From Tolumonas auensis DSM 9187 (GTDB lineage Bacteria; Pseudomonadota; Gammaproteobacteria; Enterobacterales; Aeromonadaceae), in the NCBI RefSeq assembly GCF_000023065.1, contig NC_012691.1, positions 482,501 to 546,500 of the forward strand: a stretch of DNA of 64,000 nt, given 5' to 3'. Made by a program: the position numbers and the translations under genes. Shown one piece after another: positions 33,834-43,687 of this stretch. The notes under the pieces were generated by a model. The model worked only from the letters and a program-made list of their open reading frames with translations. It searched no databases and was not told the origin of the DNA. Position 1 is the first letter of the stretch; each line of letters starts with the position of its first letter.

Positions 33834-35660
33834 ATGTTAGAGAATCTCCGCAATATTGCCATTATTGCGCACGTTGACCATGGCAAAACAACACTGGTTG
33901 ACAAACTGTTACAACAGTCTGGAACCCTGGACCGCTCTTCGGATGGTCAGGAGCGCATTATGGACTCCAACGATCTGGAAAAAGAACGCGGGATCACTAT
34001 TCTTGCCAAAAACACAGCGATTCGCTGGAAAGATTACCGTATTAACATCGTTGATACCCCCGGCCATGCTGACTTTGGCGGTGAAGTAGAGCGTGTTATG
34101 TCTATGGTTGACTGTGTACTGCTGCTGGTTGATGCGGTAGATGGTCCGATGCCACAGACTCGTTTTGTTACTCAGAAAGCGTTTGCCCGCGGTCTGCGTC
34201 CAATCGTTGTCGTCAACAAAGTTGACCGTCCTGGCGCGCGTCCGGATTGGGTTGTCGATCAGGTATTCGATCTGTTCGATAACCTGGGCGCGACTGATGA
34301 ACAGCTGGATTTCCCGATTGTGTACGCTTCTGCACTGCAGGGCTATGCAACCATGGATCTGTCTCAGCCATCTGACAACATGGATCCGCTGTTCCAGGCA
34401 ATCGTTGATTTCGTTGAACCACCAAAAGCTGATCCGGCTGGTGAGTTCCAGATGCAGATTTCTCAGCTGGACTACTCTTCCTATGTTGGCGTGATCGGCA
34501 TCGGTCGTATCGTGCGTGGCAGCGTGAAGCCAAACCAGCAGGTGACTGTGGTTGGTGCTGACGGTAAAACCCGCACCGGTAAGATCGGTCAGGTACAGGG
34601 TTATCTGGGTTTGCACCGTACTGAAGTTGCTGAAGCGCAAGCTGGTGACATCATTGCGATTACTGGTCTGGGTGAGCTGAAAATCTCCGATACCATCTGC
34701 TCTAACTCTTGTGTAGAAGCACTGCCACCACTGTCTGTGGATGAGCCGACTGTGACCATGACTTTCCAGGTAAACACTTCTCCGTTTGCTGGTAAAGAAG
34801 GTAAGTATGTGACTTCCCGTAATATTCTGGAACGTCTGCAGAATGAGTTGCGTCACAACGTGGCACTGCGTGTTGAAGAAACCGAAGATCCGGATAAATT
34901 CCGTGTATCAGGCCGTGGTGAACTGCACTTAGGTATTCTGATCGAAAACATGCGTCGTGAAGGCTTCGAGCTGGCGGTATCCCGTCCTGAAGTTATCATG
35001 CGTGTGATCGACGGCGTTAAAATGGAACCAATGGAAACACTGACTGTTGATATTGAAGAACAGAATCAGGGTTCCGTCATGGAGAAGCTGGGTGAGCGTA
35101 AAGCTGAACTGCGTAACATGGTTCCGGATGGTAAAGGTCGTGTACGTCTGGATTATATGATCCCGGCACGTGGCCTGATCGGTTTCCAGACCGAGTTCAT
35201 GACGCTGACTTCCGGTACTGGTCTGCTGTACCATACTTTCGAAGAGTACGGTGAGTTCAAAGGTGGTGCTATCGGTCAGCGTCAGAACGGTGTTCTGATT
35301 TCTAACGCGACTGGTAAAGCACTGGGCTTTGCTCTGTTCAACCTGCAGGAACGTGGCCGTCTGTTCATTGAACATGCGACCGAAGTTTATGAAGGTCAGA
35401 TCATTGGTATCCACAGCCGTTCTAACGATCTGACAGTAAACTGTCTGAAAGGTAAGCAGCTGACCAACATGCGTGCATCCGGTACTGACGAAGCAATCGT
35501 TCTGACAACGCCGATCAAGATGACGCTGGAACAGGCGATGGAATTCATCGACGATGACGAACTGGTGGAAGTAACGCCACTGAACATCCGTGTCCGTAAG
35601 AAACTGCTGACCGAGATGGATCGTAAACGTGCTAACCGTGGTAGTGGTAAAGAAGAGTAA
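33834..35660 (+). CDS. typA: Ribosome-associated GTPase BipA/TypA
   Basis: 608 aa translational GTPase. G1 [16 protein letters not shown]2/switch [13 protein letters not shown]3 [12 protein letters not shown]4 [10 protein letters not shown], then EF-G-like domains III and V and the BipA-specific C-terminal domain. It helps large-subunit assembly and stress adaptation, particularly in the cold. GAGG lies 7 nt before the ATG. Position divergent from glnA is conserved in gammaproteobacteria. Codons are highly biased, as in a well-expressed gene. Confidence 0.97.
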   Translation: MLENLRNIAIIAHVDHGKTTLVDKLLQQSGTLDRSSDGQERIMDSNDLEKERGITILAKNTAIRWKDYRINIVDTPGHADFGGEVERVMSMVDCVLLLVDAVDGPMPQTRFVTQKAFARGLRPIVVVNKVDRPGARPDWVVDQVFDLFDNLGATDEQLDFPIVYASALQGYATMDLSQPSDNMDPLFQAIVDFVEPPKADPAGEFQMQISQLDYSSYVGVIGIGRIVRGSVKPNQQVTVVGADGKTRTGKIGQVQGYLGLHRTEVAEAQAGDIIAITGLGELKISDTICSNSCVEALPPLSVDEPTVTMTFQVNTSPFAGKEGKYVTSRNILERLQNELRHNVALRVEETEDPDKFRVSGRGELHLGILIENMRREGFELAVSRPEVIMRVIDGVKMEPMETLTVDIEEQNQGSVMEKLGERKAELRNMVPDGKGRVRLDYMIPARGLIGFQTEFMTLTSGTGLLYHTFEEYGEFKGGAIGQRQNGVLISNATGKALGFALFNLQERGRLFIEHATEVYEGQIIGIHSRSNDLTVNCLKGKQLTNMRASGTDEAIVLTTPIKMTLEQAMEFIDDDELVEVTPLNIRVRKKLLTEMDRKRANRGSGKEE

Positions 35661-35689
35661 TTCTTACCATCTCCATTGTTATCAGGAAG

Positions 35690-35716
35690 AGCCTCGCATT
35701 TGCGGGGCTTTTTTTT
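35690..35716 (+). terminator. Terminator of typA
   Basis: Stem AGCCTCGC / GCGGGGCT (one G-T pair) with a short ATTT loop and eight T residues, 30 bp after the typA stop. Confidence 0.85.
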
Positions 35717-35758
35717 AGCTGTATGCTAACGATGTCATGAAATGAAAAGAAGGTGAAG

Positions 35759-36667
35759 ATGACACAGGATCCGCGCAGATTACTGGCGTTGCGTAACCAG
35801 CGCTGGGCGAAGAGTCGCTTGTTTTGTCTGCGCTCACGCCGTTTTTCTGCTTTTTTCTGGCGGCGGGTCTGGCACGACCGTTTGCCGGTGCTGGCCGGTC
35901 ATCTGGCGTATGTTTCGCTGCTGTCGATTGTACCGTTGCTGGCCGTGGTGTTTTCGGTGCTGTCATGGTTGCCGCGTTTTTCCTATTTCCGCCGTCAGTT
36001 TGAACTGTTTATGTTCAGCAACTTTGTGCCGGAAACAGAGATAGCGTTTCGCTATCATTTCTCGTTGTTTGTTAAAAATGCCTCCAAGACCACTTCCATC
36101 GGTCTGTTAATGCTGGTGCTGCTGGCTTTGTTACTGATTGCCGCGATTGATGAAAACATGAATCATATCTGGCGTTGTCGTGGTCAGCGTAAATGGCTGA
36201 AAACTATCACTATGTACAGTATTGTGCTGGGTGTTGTCCCCTTGCTGGTTGGCGGTAGTCTGCTGCTTTCTTCGCAGATACAGGGATGGGCATTGTGGCA
36301 TTACGAGCTGGTATCCTCACTGGGTGGTGGCCTGCTGGAATTACTGCCTTATCTGTTATCGCTGGGCGGGATTCTGCTGTTATACAAAGTGGTGCCCAAT
36401 ATTTATGTGCGCTGGCAACACGCATTGCTGGGAGCAACACTGGCGGCACTGCTGTTTGAAGTCGCTAAAGAGGGTTTTGGCTATTACATTGCCCATTTCG
36501 GTACGTATAAATCCATTTACGGTGCGCTGGCGGGCATTCCGATCCTGATGATCTGGCTGTATATGAGCTGGCTGGTGGTGTTACTGGGAGCCGAATTTAC
36601 GGCCACACTGGGTGAATGGCAGTTAAACCGGACATTGCGGGGCCGTAAACCCCGTCTTCCCGGCTGA
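35759..36667 (+). CDS. yihY: YihY/UPF0761 family inner-membrane protein
   Basis: 302 aa, six hydrophobic spans. The family motifs LAGHLAYVSLLSIVPLLAV, DENMNHIWR and FGTYKSIYGALAGIPILMIW are clear. Once called RNase BN, the family is now seen as a membrane protein of unknown function (BrkB-like). ATG 35759 has AAGG about 6 nt upstream; the GTG at 35753 is less likely. The short gap after typA contains only a terminator. Confidence 0.93.
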   Translation: MTQDPRRLLALRNQRWAKSRLFCLRSRRFSAFFWRRVWHDRLPVLAGHLAYVSLLSIVPLLAVVFSVLSWLPRFSYFRRQFELFMFSNFVPETEIAFRYHFSLFVKNASKTTSIGLLMLVLLALLLIAAIDENMNHIWRCRGQRKWLKTITMYSIVLGVVPLLVGGSLLLSSQIQGWALWHYELVSSLGGGLLELLPYLLSLGGILLLYKVVPNIYVRWQHALLGATLAALLFEVAKEGFGYYIAHFGTYKSIYGALAGIPILMIWLYMSWLVVLLGAEFTATLGEWQLNRTLRGRKPRLPG

Positions 36668-36688
36668 TTTGCCTGCAGTCAGTGCTAT

Positions 36689-36730
36689 GAACCCGGCATA
36701 ACGGCGACGCGACCCCTTTACGCCGGGTTC
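36689..36730 (+). terminator. Possible terminator/hairpin between yihY and yciU
   Basis: GAACCCGGC (36689-36697) pairs with GCCGGGTTC (36722-36730), perfect 9-bp arms with a 24-nt loop, between two convergent genes. No T tract follows, so the role is uncertain. Confidence 0.45.
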
Positions 36731-36745
36731 TGTATCAAAAGAGGC

Positions 36746-37066
36746 TTATTCTGGTTGCCACAGAATATGACATTCCTGACTTTCCGGATCCCGGCTGATC
36801 AGCATGCGGGCAAACAGATAATTCAATTCATCGTCTGAATTGAGCAGGCCAACACGCACTTCCAGCCACTCTTCCGGACGGACTTCTGCCTGGATTTCTT
36901 CTTCCCAGTCTGCTTCCGGCTCACAATCACCTAAACCGCCGTGTTCCGGGAATTCCTGGTTGAAGCGGGCAATGGTGGCTTCATCCAGATTATCAGCAGC
37001 CAGCTCCAGAAAAAGCTCATAGGCCTGATCGATTAATTCATCGGTATTCGTATGCTTATCTGTCAT
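36746..37066 (-). CDS. yciU: DUF440 double-stranded DNA mimic protein
   Basis: 106 aa, very acidic. It aligns by eye with Haemophilus HI1450 and E. coli Yci[50 protein letters not shown] and [14 protein letters not shown]. The HI1450 structure led to the proposal that these proteins mimic dsDNA and bind HU-like proteins. GAGGATCC precedes the ATG. It is divergent from parC with a 155-bp gap. Confidence 0.9.
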   Translation of the reverse strand: MTDKHTNTDELIDQAYELFLELAADNLDEATIARFNQEFPEHGGLGDCEPEADWEEEIQAEVRPEEWLEVRVGLLNSDDELNYLFARMLISRDPESQECHILWQPE

Positions 37067-37221
37067 TTCGGATCCTCGTTTTTATTGCCACTATTACAGC
37101 ACGATCGCAGGCGGGTAGCGAGAGCCGGTCGCGGTCCGTGACTGCAAATATCGCGCTGCAAAGCAGTGATTATGATAGGCTAGTGACCAGTAATCAGAGA
37201 GATACCAAGAGAATAATTAAC

Positions 37222-39501
37222 ATGAGTGATGCTGAACTGAGTCTGGAAGGTGTCGAGCGCCAGCCGCTGCGTACCTTCACTGAGCAGGCTTATCTCAACT
37301 ACTCCATGTACGTGATCATGGATCGCGCTTTACCGCATATTGCCGACGGTCTGAAACCTGTCCAGCGACGTATCGTGTATGCCATGAGCGAACTGGGCTT
37401 ATCGGCGCTGTCGAAGCATAAAAAATCCGCACGTACTGTCGGTGATGTACTCGGTAAATATCACCCGCACGGCGATTCAGCCTGTTATGAGGCGATGGTG
37501 TTAATGGCACAGCCGTTCTCTTACCGTTACCCGCTGGTAGATGGGCAGGGGAACTGGGGGGCACCGGATGATCCGAAGTCCTTCGCGGCCATGCGTTATA
37601 CCGAAGCTCGTTTGTCACGCTTTTCTGAGTTGTTGCTGAGTGAGCTGGAGCAGGGCACGGTTGAATGGCAGCCGAACTTCGATGGCACCATGCAAGAGCC
37701 GCAGATCCTGCCGGCGCGGTTACCGCATATCCTGTTAAACGGGATCACCGGGATCGCGGTGGGTATGGCGACGGATATTCCGCCGCATAACGTACGCGAA
37801 GTGGCTCAGGCTTGTATCACTCTGCTTGAGCGTCCTGATGCGACGATATCTGATTTGCTGGAGCATGTGCAGGGGCCGGATTACCCGACCAAAGCCGAGA
37901 TCATCACGCCACGTTCAGAAATCCGTAAAATCTATGAATCCGGTAAAGGCTCGATCAAGGCGCGTGCGGTTTATCACATGGAAGATGGTGATATTGTCAT
38001 TACTGCGCTGCCGCATCAGGCATCCGGTGCCAAGATCATCGAACAGATTGCCAACCAGATGCAGGCCAAGAAATTGCCGATGGTGAGTGATCTGCGTGAT
38101 GAATCGGACCATGAAAATCCAACCCGGCTGGTGATTATACCGCGTTCCAACCGCATTGATGTTGAGCAACTGATGCAGCATCTGTTTGCCAGCACCGATT
38201 TGGAGAAGAGTTACCGCGTTAACCTGAATATGCTGGGGATGGATCACCGGCCACAGGTGAAAAATCTGCTGACCATTCTGACTGAATGGCTCGCTTTCCG
38301 TCGTGAAACGGTGCGTCGCCGTTTGCAGTTCCGGCTGGATAAAGTGTTGAACCGTTTACACATTCTGGATGGTTTGTTGATCGCTTATCTCAATATTGAT
38401 GAAGTGATTGCCATCATCCGGAATGAAGATGAGCCGAAAAAGGAACTGATGCGCCGGTTTGGTCTGTCAGAAATCCAGGCTGACGCAATACTCGATCTGA
38501 AACTGCGGCATCTGGCCAAACTGGAAGAGTTCAAGATCCGTGGTGAGCAGGATGAACTGGCGAAAGAGCGTGATCAGTTAGAAGCGTTACTGGGTTCAGC
38601 GCGCAAACTCGGGAATCTGCTGAAAAAAGAAATTCAGGCCGATGCAGAGAAATACGGTGATGATCGCCGTTCGCCGCTGGTGGAGCGTCAGGAAGCGAAA
38701 CAACTGACCGAGAAAGAGCTGACACCGAGTGAACTGGTTACCGTTGTCGTTTCAGAGATGGGCTGGGTTCGTGCGGCGAAAGGTCATGATGTTGATGTGC
38801 AGGGACTGAATTACAAGGCCGGTGATGGTTATCTGGTGAGTGCTCAGGGGCGCAGTAATCAGCAGACAGTATTTATGACCAACTTGGGGCGGACCTACTC
38901 GCTGGAAGCGCATACATTGCCTTCAGCCCGAGGTCAGGGGGAGCCGCTTACCGGTAAACTGAGTTTTACTGCCGGTGAACAGACCCGCTATGTGCTGCTG
39001 GGGAATGAGGATGAGCGTTATCTGATTTGCTCGGATGCCGGCTACGGATTCTTGTGTGAATATAATGATCTGATCAGTAAAAACAAAAACGGTAAGGCTT
39101 TGCTGACGCTGCCGGAAGGCGCGCAGGTTCTGCCACCACAACTGACCGCAAAGCAGGATGATGATGCATTATGTCTGGTGATCAGTAATGAAGGCCGCAT
39201 GCTGCTGTTCCCGCTGAATACTTTGCCACAGTTAGGCAAGGGAAAAGGGAATAAACTGATTGGTATTCCGGCAGACAAAGTTGCCAGCCGGGAAGAATTT
39301 GTCACGCACGTTGCGGTTGTAAAGGCCGATCAGGCGGTGACCTTGTATGCCGGCAAACGTAAACTGACGTTAAAACCGGCTGATATGGTGTTATATCACG
39401 GTGAGCGTGGTCGCCGTGGCGCCAAATTACCGCGTGGTTTACAACGCGTGGATCGGGTTGAACCGGAGCAGAGTGCATCTGCTTCAGATAATGCAGTTTA
39501 A
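37222..39501 (+). CDS. parC: DNA topoisomerase IV subunit A
   Basis: 759 aa, decatenating type IIA topoisomerase. The DNA-cleavage domain has [14 protein letters not shown] and the catalytic Tyr126 in [10 protein letters not shown]. The quinolone-determining residues Ser86 and Glu90 (E. coli 80 and 84) are wild type. The C-terminal beta-pinwheel follows from about residue 500. ATG 37222 ([10 protein letters not shown]) begins at the family N-terminus; 28 further in-frame codons upstream have no family similarity. The partner parE is not in the window. plsC follows 12 bp later. Confidence 0.96.
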   Translation: MSDAELSLEGVERQPLRTFTEQAYLNYSMYVIMDRALPHIADGLKPVQRRIVYAMSELGLSALSKHKKSARTVGDVLGKYHPHGDSACYEAMVLMAQPFSYRYPLVDGQGNWGAPDDPKSFAAMRYTEARLSRFSELLLSELEQGTVEWQPNFDGTMQEPQILPARLPHILLNGITGIAVGMATDIPPHNVREVAQACITLLERPDATISDLLEHVQGPDYPTKAEIITPRSEIRKIYESGKGSIKARAVYHMEDGDIVITALPHQASGAKIIEQIANQMQAKKLPMVSDLRDESDHENPTRLVIIPRSNRIDVEQLMQHLFASTDLEKSYRVNLNMLGMDHRPQVKNLLTILTEWLAFRRETVRRRLQFRLDKVLNRLHILDGLLIAYLNIDEVIAIIRNEDEPKKELMRRFGLSEIQADAILDLKLRHLAKLEEFKIRGEQDELAKERDQLEALLGSARKLGNLLKKEIQADAEKYGDDRRSPLVERQEAKQLTEKELTPSELVTVVVSEMGWVRAAKGHDVDVQGLNYKAGDGYLVSAQGRSNQQTVFMTNLGRTYSLEAHTLPSARGQGEPLTGKLSFTAGEQTRYVLLGNEDERYLICSDAGYGFLCEYNDLISKNKNGKALLTLPEGAQVLPPQLTAKQDDDALCLVISNEGRMLLFPLNTLPQLGKGKGNKLIGIPADKVASREEFVTHVAVVKADQAVTLYAGKRKLTLKPADMVLYHGERGRRGAKLPRGLQRVDRVEPEQSASASDNAV

Positions 39502-39513
39502 AAGGTTATTTCA

Positions 39514-40236
39514 ATGCTGAAAGTATTACGTATTCTGGTATTAGCGGTGCTGGTACTGATCTGGTTTGTGATTGGATTAGTGATTTGTCTGGTTCGTCCG
39601 CGTCATCGCAATAATGTCTACCTGCTGGCTCGTATGCTGAACTGGGGCTGCTGGGTGTTCGGGGTTAAAGTCAGACGGGTGATTCCGGATGAATGCCGGC
39701 ACATTGAGTCTGCGGTCTATGTGGGTAATCATCAGACCAATTATGACATCATGGTCATGACCGGTTGTGTGATGCCGGGTGTGGTTGCGGTCGGCAAGAA
39801 GAGTCTGGCGTGGGTACCGCTATTTGGTCAGCTGTTTTACCTGAGCGGTAATATTCTGATTGATCGGGCCCGTCGTAGCCGCGCGGTAGATACGATCCGT
39901 CAGGTCGTCGCTAAAATCAAGCAACGCCGGATCTCCGTCTGGATGTACCCTGAGGGTACCCGTTCCCAAGGTCGTGGCATGATCCCGTTTAAAACCGGCG
40001 CGTTCCATACCGCTATTCAGGCGGGTGTGCCGCTGGTACCGATCATCTGTTCCAGTTATGTCGGGCAAATTGATCTGAATCGCTGGGATAACGGTGAAAT
40101 TCTGATTGAAATGCTGCCACCGGTGGATTCTCAGCAATGGAACCGGGCAACAGTGAAAGAGTGCAGTGATACTATCCGGGCGCTGATGGAAGCCAAACTG
40201 GCTGATCTGGATGCCCGCGTGAAAAAACCGCAATAA
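39514..40236 (+). CDS. plsC: 1-Acyl-sn-glycerol-3-phosphate acyltransferase
   Basis: 240 aa membrane-bound acyltransferase making phosphatidic acid from lysophosphatidic acid. N-terminal hydrophobic anchor (VLRILVLAVLVLIWFVIGLV), catalytic NHQTNYD (HX4D), acceptor-site YPEGTRSQGRG and VPLVPI. It starts 12 bp after the parC stop, so the two are probably one transcript, as in E. coli. Confidence 0.95.
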   Translation: MLKVLRILVLAVLVLIWFVIGLVICLVRPRHRNNVYLLARMLNWGCWVFGVKVRRVIPDECRHIESAVYVGNHQTNYDIMVMTGCVMPGVVAVGKKSLAWVPLFGQLFYLSGNILIDRARRSRAVDTIRQVVAKIKQRRISVWMYPEGTRSQGRGMIPFKTGAFHTAIQAGVPLVPIICSSYVGQIDLNRWDNGEILIEMLPPVDSQQWNRATVKECSDTIRALMEAKLADLDARVKKPQ

Positions 40237-40268
40237 CCCTTCAGTAAAACCGAGTAAAAATCTCTCAT

Positions 40269-40287
40269 CGGGGCGATTGCCGCCCCG
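40269..40287 (+). terminator. GC-rich hairpin after plsC
   Basis: CGGGGCG / CGCCCCG, 7-bp perfect stem with an ATTGC loop, 32 bp after the plsC stop. There is no T run, so it may be rho-assisted or a stability element. Confidence 0.45.
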
Positions 40288-40335
40288 AATCGGATCGCTT
40301 AGACTCTGCACAACTTTTTGAGCGGGATCTCATTT

Positions 40336-41001
40336 ATGGAATGGTTACATCTGATCGTCGATTTTGTGCTGCATATCGATGTGCATCTGCAAGAACTTTT
40401 CACTACCTATGGCATCTGGGTCTACGGCATTCTTTTTCTGATTATTTTCAGTGAGACCGGCTTTGTTGTGACGCCGTTCCTGCCAGGTGATTCTCTGCTG
40501 TTTGCGGCCGGGGCGCTGGTTGCTGCAACACAGGGCACACCGGAATCGATGGACATCCATGTCTTGGTGTTCTTACTCATCACCGCTGCGGTAACCGGTA
40601 ATATCCTTAACTATGCGGTGGGGCATTTCTTTGGAGAGAAGTTGTTCCAGAACCCGAACTCCAAAATCTTCAGAAAAGATCAATTGGATAAAACCCATGC
40701 GTTTTTTGAAAAACACGGCGGTAAAACTATTATCATCACCCGTTTCATCCCGATCATCCGCACCTTTTCTCCGTTTGTCGCGGGAATGGGCGCAATGACC
40801 TACAAACGATTTATGGCGTTCAATCTGATCGGTGGTGCGTTATGGGTGATGTCATTTGCTTACGCCGGATTTGAATTCGGTCAGCAGGAGTTTGTGCGTA
40901 AAAACTTCACCCTGCTGATGATGGGTATCATCGTTGTGTCTCTGTTGCCTATGGTTATTCACGCAATCCGCGCTAAATTTGCGCCGCAGTCTAAAGCTTA
41001 A
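40336..41001 (+). CDS. DedA-family inner-membrane protein
   Basis: 221 aa. Typical DedA features: FSETGFVVTPFLPGDSLLFAAG, ITAAVTGNILNYAVGHFFG, FFEKHGGKTIIITRFIPIIRTFSPFVAGMG and F-N-LIGGALWV. It contains the conserved acidic residue in the SETG segment and the Arg pair of RFIPIIRTF needed in E. coli YqjA/YghB. DedA proteins are flippases or transporters tied to membrane potential and lipid recycling. ATG 40336 is preferred to a TTG at 40318. Confidence 0.92.
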   Translation: MEWLHLIVDFVLHIDVHLQELFTTYGIWVYGILFLIIFSETGFVVTPFLPGDSLLFAAGALVAATQGTPESMDIHVLVFLLITAAVTGNILNYAVGHFFGEKLFQNPNSKIFRKDQLDKTHAFFEKHGGKTIIITRFIPIIRTFSPFVAGMGAMTYKRFMAFNLIGGALWVMSFAYAGFEFGQQEFVRKNFTLLMMGIIVVSLLPMVIHAIRAKFAPQSKA

Positions 41002-41022
41002 GCTATTCAGCACTGCTTCTGA

Positions 41023-41054
41023 AACGCCCGGCAGGTTTCCTTCGGGCGTTTTTT
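41023..41054 (+). terminator. Terminator of dedA-type gene
   Basis: Stem AACGCCCG / CGGGCGTT with a 12-nt loop, followed by TTTTTT. It lies 21 bp after the stop. Confidence 0.85.
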
Positions 41055-41106
41055 ATTCCTCTGATATATGTTTTTTATTTGCGGTAATTCAGTTAAAAAT
41101 GAGATT

Positions 41107-41118
41107 GAAACCGGTTTC
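41107..41118. promoter_or_regulatory. LacI/AscG-type operator before HcaT-like gene
   Basis: GAAACCGGTTTC, a perfect 12-bp palindrome identical to the core of the site at 11441-11454. It is 122 bp upstream of the MFS gene in a gap with no other gene. It implies control of this transporter by a LacI-family protein, possibly one of the two encoded in the window. Confidence 0.65.
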
Positions 41119-41239
41119 TTTTGGTGTTCGTTCCCGGTAACTCTGTGAGCTGCCCTGCAAATATTCTGTAAACTCACCCTGACAAGATGACGGGCAATTT
41201 GTTAATCTCTTTGCCATTAATCTTTCCTTCAGTAGTTCC

Positions 41240-42391
41240 ATGTCTCCTTATCCTTGGTTAGCGCTGAATTTGTCAGCCATCTATTTAGTTCTTGGTATCT
41301 TTTCGCCGTTCTGGGGCGTCTGGCTGGAATCAGTCGGTTTGCAGTCAGAACAGATTGGTCTGCTGCTGGGGATCGGATTCGCGATGCGGTTGTGCGGTAG
41401 TCTGGTGATCATGCGGCAGGCTAAACGTGCTGAGCGGCTTATTCCGATTGCCCGCTTGCTGGTTTGGGGCGGGTTGCTCAGTTTTGCTGGTTTTTATCTC
41501 TCATCGCAGTTCTGGGTTGTGCTGCTGTTCACGCTGTTGATCAATTTTGTTTATCCGACATTGTTACCGTTAAGTGATGCAGTGGCGGCCAGAATGGTCA
41601 TTCAGGTAAATCTGGATTACGGTAATGTCCGTTTGTGGGGTTCCGCGGCGTTTATCGTCGGGGCAACCCTGATCGGATTTGTGATTGAACATCTCGGGCC
41701 GGCGTGGATCCTTCACTGTATTGTTCTGTGCTTACTGCTGGCCGGTTTTTGTATTCATGCACCGATGAGTCCGGCACCGCGTACGATCGGTGAAGAGAAT
41801 GAAAGTCATGGCTATGGCATGTTACTGCGCAATAAAGCGTTCCTGAATTTTCTGGGTATCGAAGCGCTGATTTTTGGCAGCCATGCGGCTTATAACAGTT
41901 TCAGTGCGATCTACTGGCACTCGCAGGGATTTGCTGCTTCGACCATCAGTGTACTCTGGACCACCGGGGTGGTGTTTGAAATTATCATGTTTGCTGCCAG
42001 CCGTCGTTTACTGGCCAACTGGTCACCGGAACGGTTGCTTTGCTGGGCGGCTATCGGGGCGGTGATCCGCTGGGTAACGATTGGTACCACGCTTGACCTG
42101 TGGTTGCTGTTTCCGGCGCAGGCTCTGCATGCATTCACCTACACACTGGCTCATTTGGGTGCAATGCGGTATCTGGCCCAACGATTGCCGCGGGAAGCGA
42201 TCATTTCCGGCCAGACGCTCTATTCGGCGATTGGCCAGTCATTGTCTCTGGCGCTGTTCACGGTATTGAGCGGGATCATGTACCGCCATATGCAGCAAGA
42301 TGTTTTTCTGGTGATGGCAGTGATTGTTCTGCCCGCGTTTTATCTGATTTGGCGGGTACGGCATACGGCCGTTGCCTTGCCTGCACAGTGA
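41240..42391 (+). CDS. MFS transporter, HcaT/phenylpropionate-permease-like
   Basis: 383 aa, about 12 membrane spans. It resembles E. coli HcaT across its length: GIFSPFWGVWLESVGL, IGLLLGIGFAMRLCGSL, LDYGNVRLWGSAAFIVG, HAAYNSFSAIYWHSQGF, LHAFTYTLAHLGAMRYLAQR. HcaT is thought to import 3-phenylpropionate, but the family is close to sugar symporters (LacY-like), and the LacI-type operator upstream would fit a sugar or glycoside better (inference). The AEC gene follows after 7 bp. Confidence 0.88.
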   Translation: MSPYPWLALNLSAIYLVLGIFSPFWGVWLESVGLQSEQIGLLLGIGFAMRLCGSLVIMRQAKRAERLIPIARLLVWGGLLSFAGFYLSSQFWVVLLFTLLINFVYPTLLPLSDAVAARMVIQVNLDYGNVRLWGSAAFIVGATLIGFVIEHLGPAWILHCIVLCLLLAGFCIHAPMSPAPRTIGEENESHGYGMLLRNKAFLNFLGIEALIFGSHAAYNSFSAIYWHSQGFAASTISVLWTTGVVFEIIMFAASRRLLANWSPERLLCWAAIGAVIRWVTIGTTLDLWLLFPAQALHAFTYTLAHLGAMRYLAQRLPREAIISGQTLYSAIGQSLSLALFTVLSGIMYRHMQQDVFLVMAVIVLPAFYLIWRVRHTAVALPAQ

Positions 42392-42398
42392 GGCAAAG

Positions 42399-43319
42399 AT
42401 GCAACCTGCTGACGTTAACCAACAGTTCCTGCTTTCTATCTGTATTATTTTGCTCGGTTATCTCGCCAAGCGAACCCGTTATCTGACCGAGAAAGAAGGC
42501 GAATCGATAGCCAAGCTGATATTCAATATCACGCTGCCGGCGCTGGTGATTAATGTCTTTTCTACCTTGCCACTGCAGCCGCAGTTAGCCTTACTACCGG
42601 TATTAGGCTTTGCGGCTAATGCCGTGCTCTGTATCTGTATTCTGTTTATATTCCGCAATCACCCGCGGAATATTCGCGGCATGATGGGGATGTCACTGGC
42701 GGGGGCGAATATCGGCTTGTTTGCTTATCCTCTGGTTGAGGCTATCTGGGGTAAACAGGGGCTGACCTATATGGCCATGTACGATCTGGGTAATTCGTAT
42801 ATGGTGTTTTTGGTCTGCTATACCGTCGGTGCTTATTTCTCGGGAGAAAAGCCCTTAAGCTGGCGTCAGTTGCTGCATTCGGTTGTGCGTTCCATACCGG
42901 TGATGGCCAGTCTGCTGGCGTTGTCGATTAATCTCTTAGGGATCCCGCTGCCGGATCTGGTCCTGGAAACGACAGGTGTCATCTCTAAGGCGAACATGCC
43001 GTTGAGTTTGCTTTTGCTGGGCATGTATCTCAATTTTTCCTTTCCGGCAGACCAGCGCAAACTGTTGCTGCAGGCGTTATGCAGCAAATATATTATTGGT
43101 GGTACCTTAGGCGGCCTGTTGTTCTGGCTGTTGCCTTATGATGCCTTATTCCGGCACTCCTTGTTGCTGGCGGGTGTATTACCATTGCCGACGATGGTGC
43201 TGACCTACGCGGTGGTTTTTGGTTATGACCGCCGGATGACCGGCGCCATGCTGAATGCTTCAGTGATTATCAGTATTTTATTAAGCTGGCTGGTGTTTCA
43301 TTTTTCGACCCTGAGTTAG
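42399..43319 (+). CDS. AEC-family transporter (auxin efflux carrier-like)
   Basis: 306 aa, about ten membrane spans. Family motifs: FNITLPALVINVFSTLPL, GMSLAGANIGLFAYPLVEAI, GVISKANMPLSLLLLGMYL and the C-terminal GVLPLPTMVLTYAVVFGYD. ATG 42399 has AGG about 5 nt upstream and lies 7 bp after the HcaT-like stop, indicating an operon. Substrates of bacterial AEC proteins include malate and other organic acids; this one is unassigned. Confidence 0.88.
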   Translation: MQPADVNQQFLLSICIILLGYLAKRTRYLTEKEGESIAKLIFNITLPALVINVFSTLPLQPQLALLPVLGFAANAVLCICILFIFRNHPRNIRGMMGMSLAGANIGLFAYPLVEAIWGKQGLTYMAMYDLGNSYMVFLVCYTVGAYFSGEKPLSWRQLLHSVVRSIPVMASLLALSINLLGIPLPDLVLETTGVISKANMPLSLLLLGMYLNFSFPADQRKLLLQALCSKYIIGGTLGGLLFWLLPYDALFRHSLLLAGVLPLPTMVLTYAVVFGYDRRMTGAMLNASVIISILLSWLVFHFSTLS

Positions 43320-43383
43320 CTTCAGGGTACAATAGCGCAACAGGATGTATCAGCTGCATCCTAATTACAGTGAATGAGGCATC

Positions 43384-43623
43384 ATGGCGTTAAAAATTAG
43401 TTACAGCTACAAAGGTCAGCCACGTTTGATTCAATACGCGAATGACAAATACCACGATATTTATGAAGCTATTGCCGCGGAAGAGGGCGTTGATCTGCGC
43501 GCTTATCTGGCGATGGAGCGGCAGCTGGCCTCTTTGACCAAAAAAGTCGGTGCAGTGAAAGATTTTCGTGATAACAAATTCCTGGAATTTGGTTTCAACG
43601 ATATCAAAGTTATTAAAGAATAA
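43384..43623 (+). CDS. Small conserved protein, DUF2960-like
   Basis: 79 aa soluble protein starting MALKISYSYKGQPRLIQYAN, with a central helix (YHDIYEAIAAEEGVDLRAYL) and a basic C-terminal part. It resembles DUF2960 proteins of Vibrio and Aeromonas as I remember them; no function is known. GAGG before the ATG and position 64 bp after the AEC gene support a real gene. It is convergent with hslU. Confidence 0.75.
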   Translation: MALKISYSYKGQPRLIQYANDKYHDIYEAIAAEEGVDLRAYLAMERQLASLTKKVGAVKDFRDNKFLEFGFNDIKVIKE

Positions 43624-43629
43624 ACTTCC

Positions 43630-43664
43630 GATAAAAAAAGAGCGCCCCTGTTGCGGAGCGCTCT
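43630..43664 (-). terminator. Terminator of hslU, probably bidirectional
   Basis: AGAGCGC (43639-43645) pairs with GCGCTCT (43658-43664). On the minus strand a run of seven T residues follows (complement of 43632-43638). It lies 23 bp after the hslU stop and 15 bp after the convergent small gene. Confidence 0.82.
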
Positions 43665-43687
43665 GATAGTTCAGTGTTGCCGTCGCT

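Noticed and set aside
33909-34856. 315-codon open frame opposite typA
   Set aside because: It lies wholly inside a strongly conserved gene on the other strand. The composition is that of an antisense frame and it has no family motif.
37222-39501. Quinolone-resistance substitutions in ParC
   Set aside because: The Ser and Glu at the positions equal to E. coli 80 and 84 are both the sensitive-type residues.
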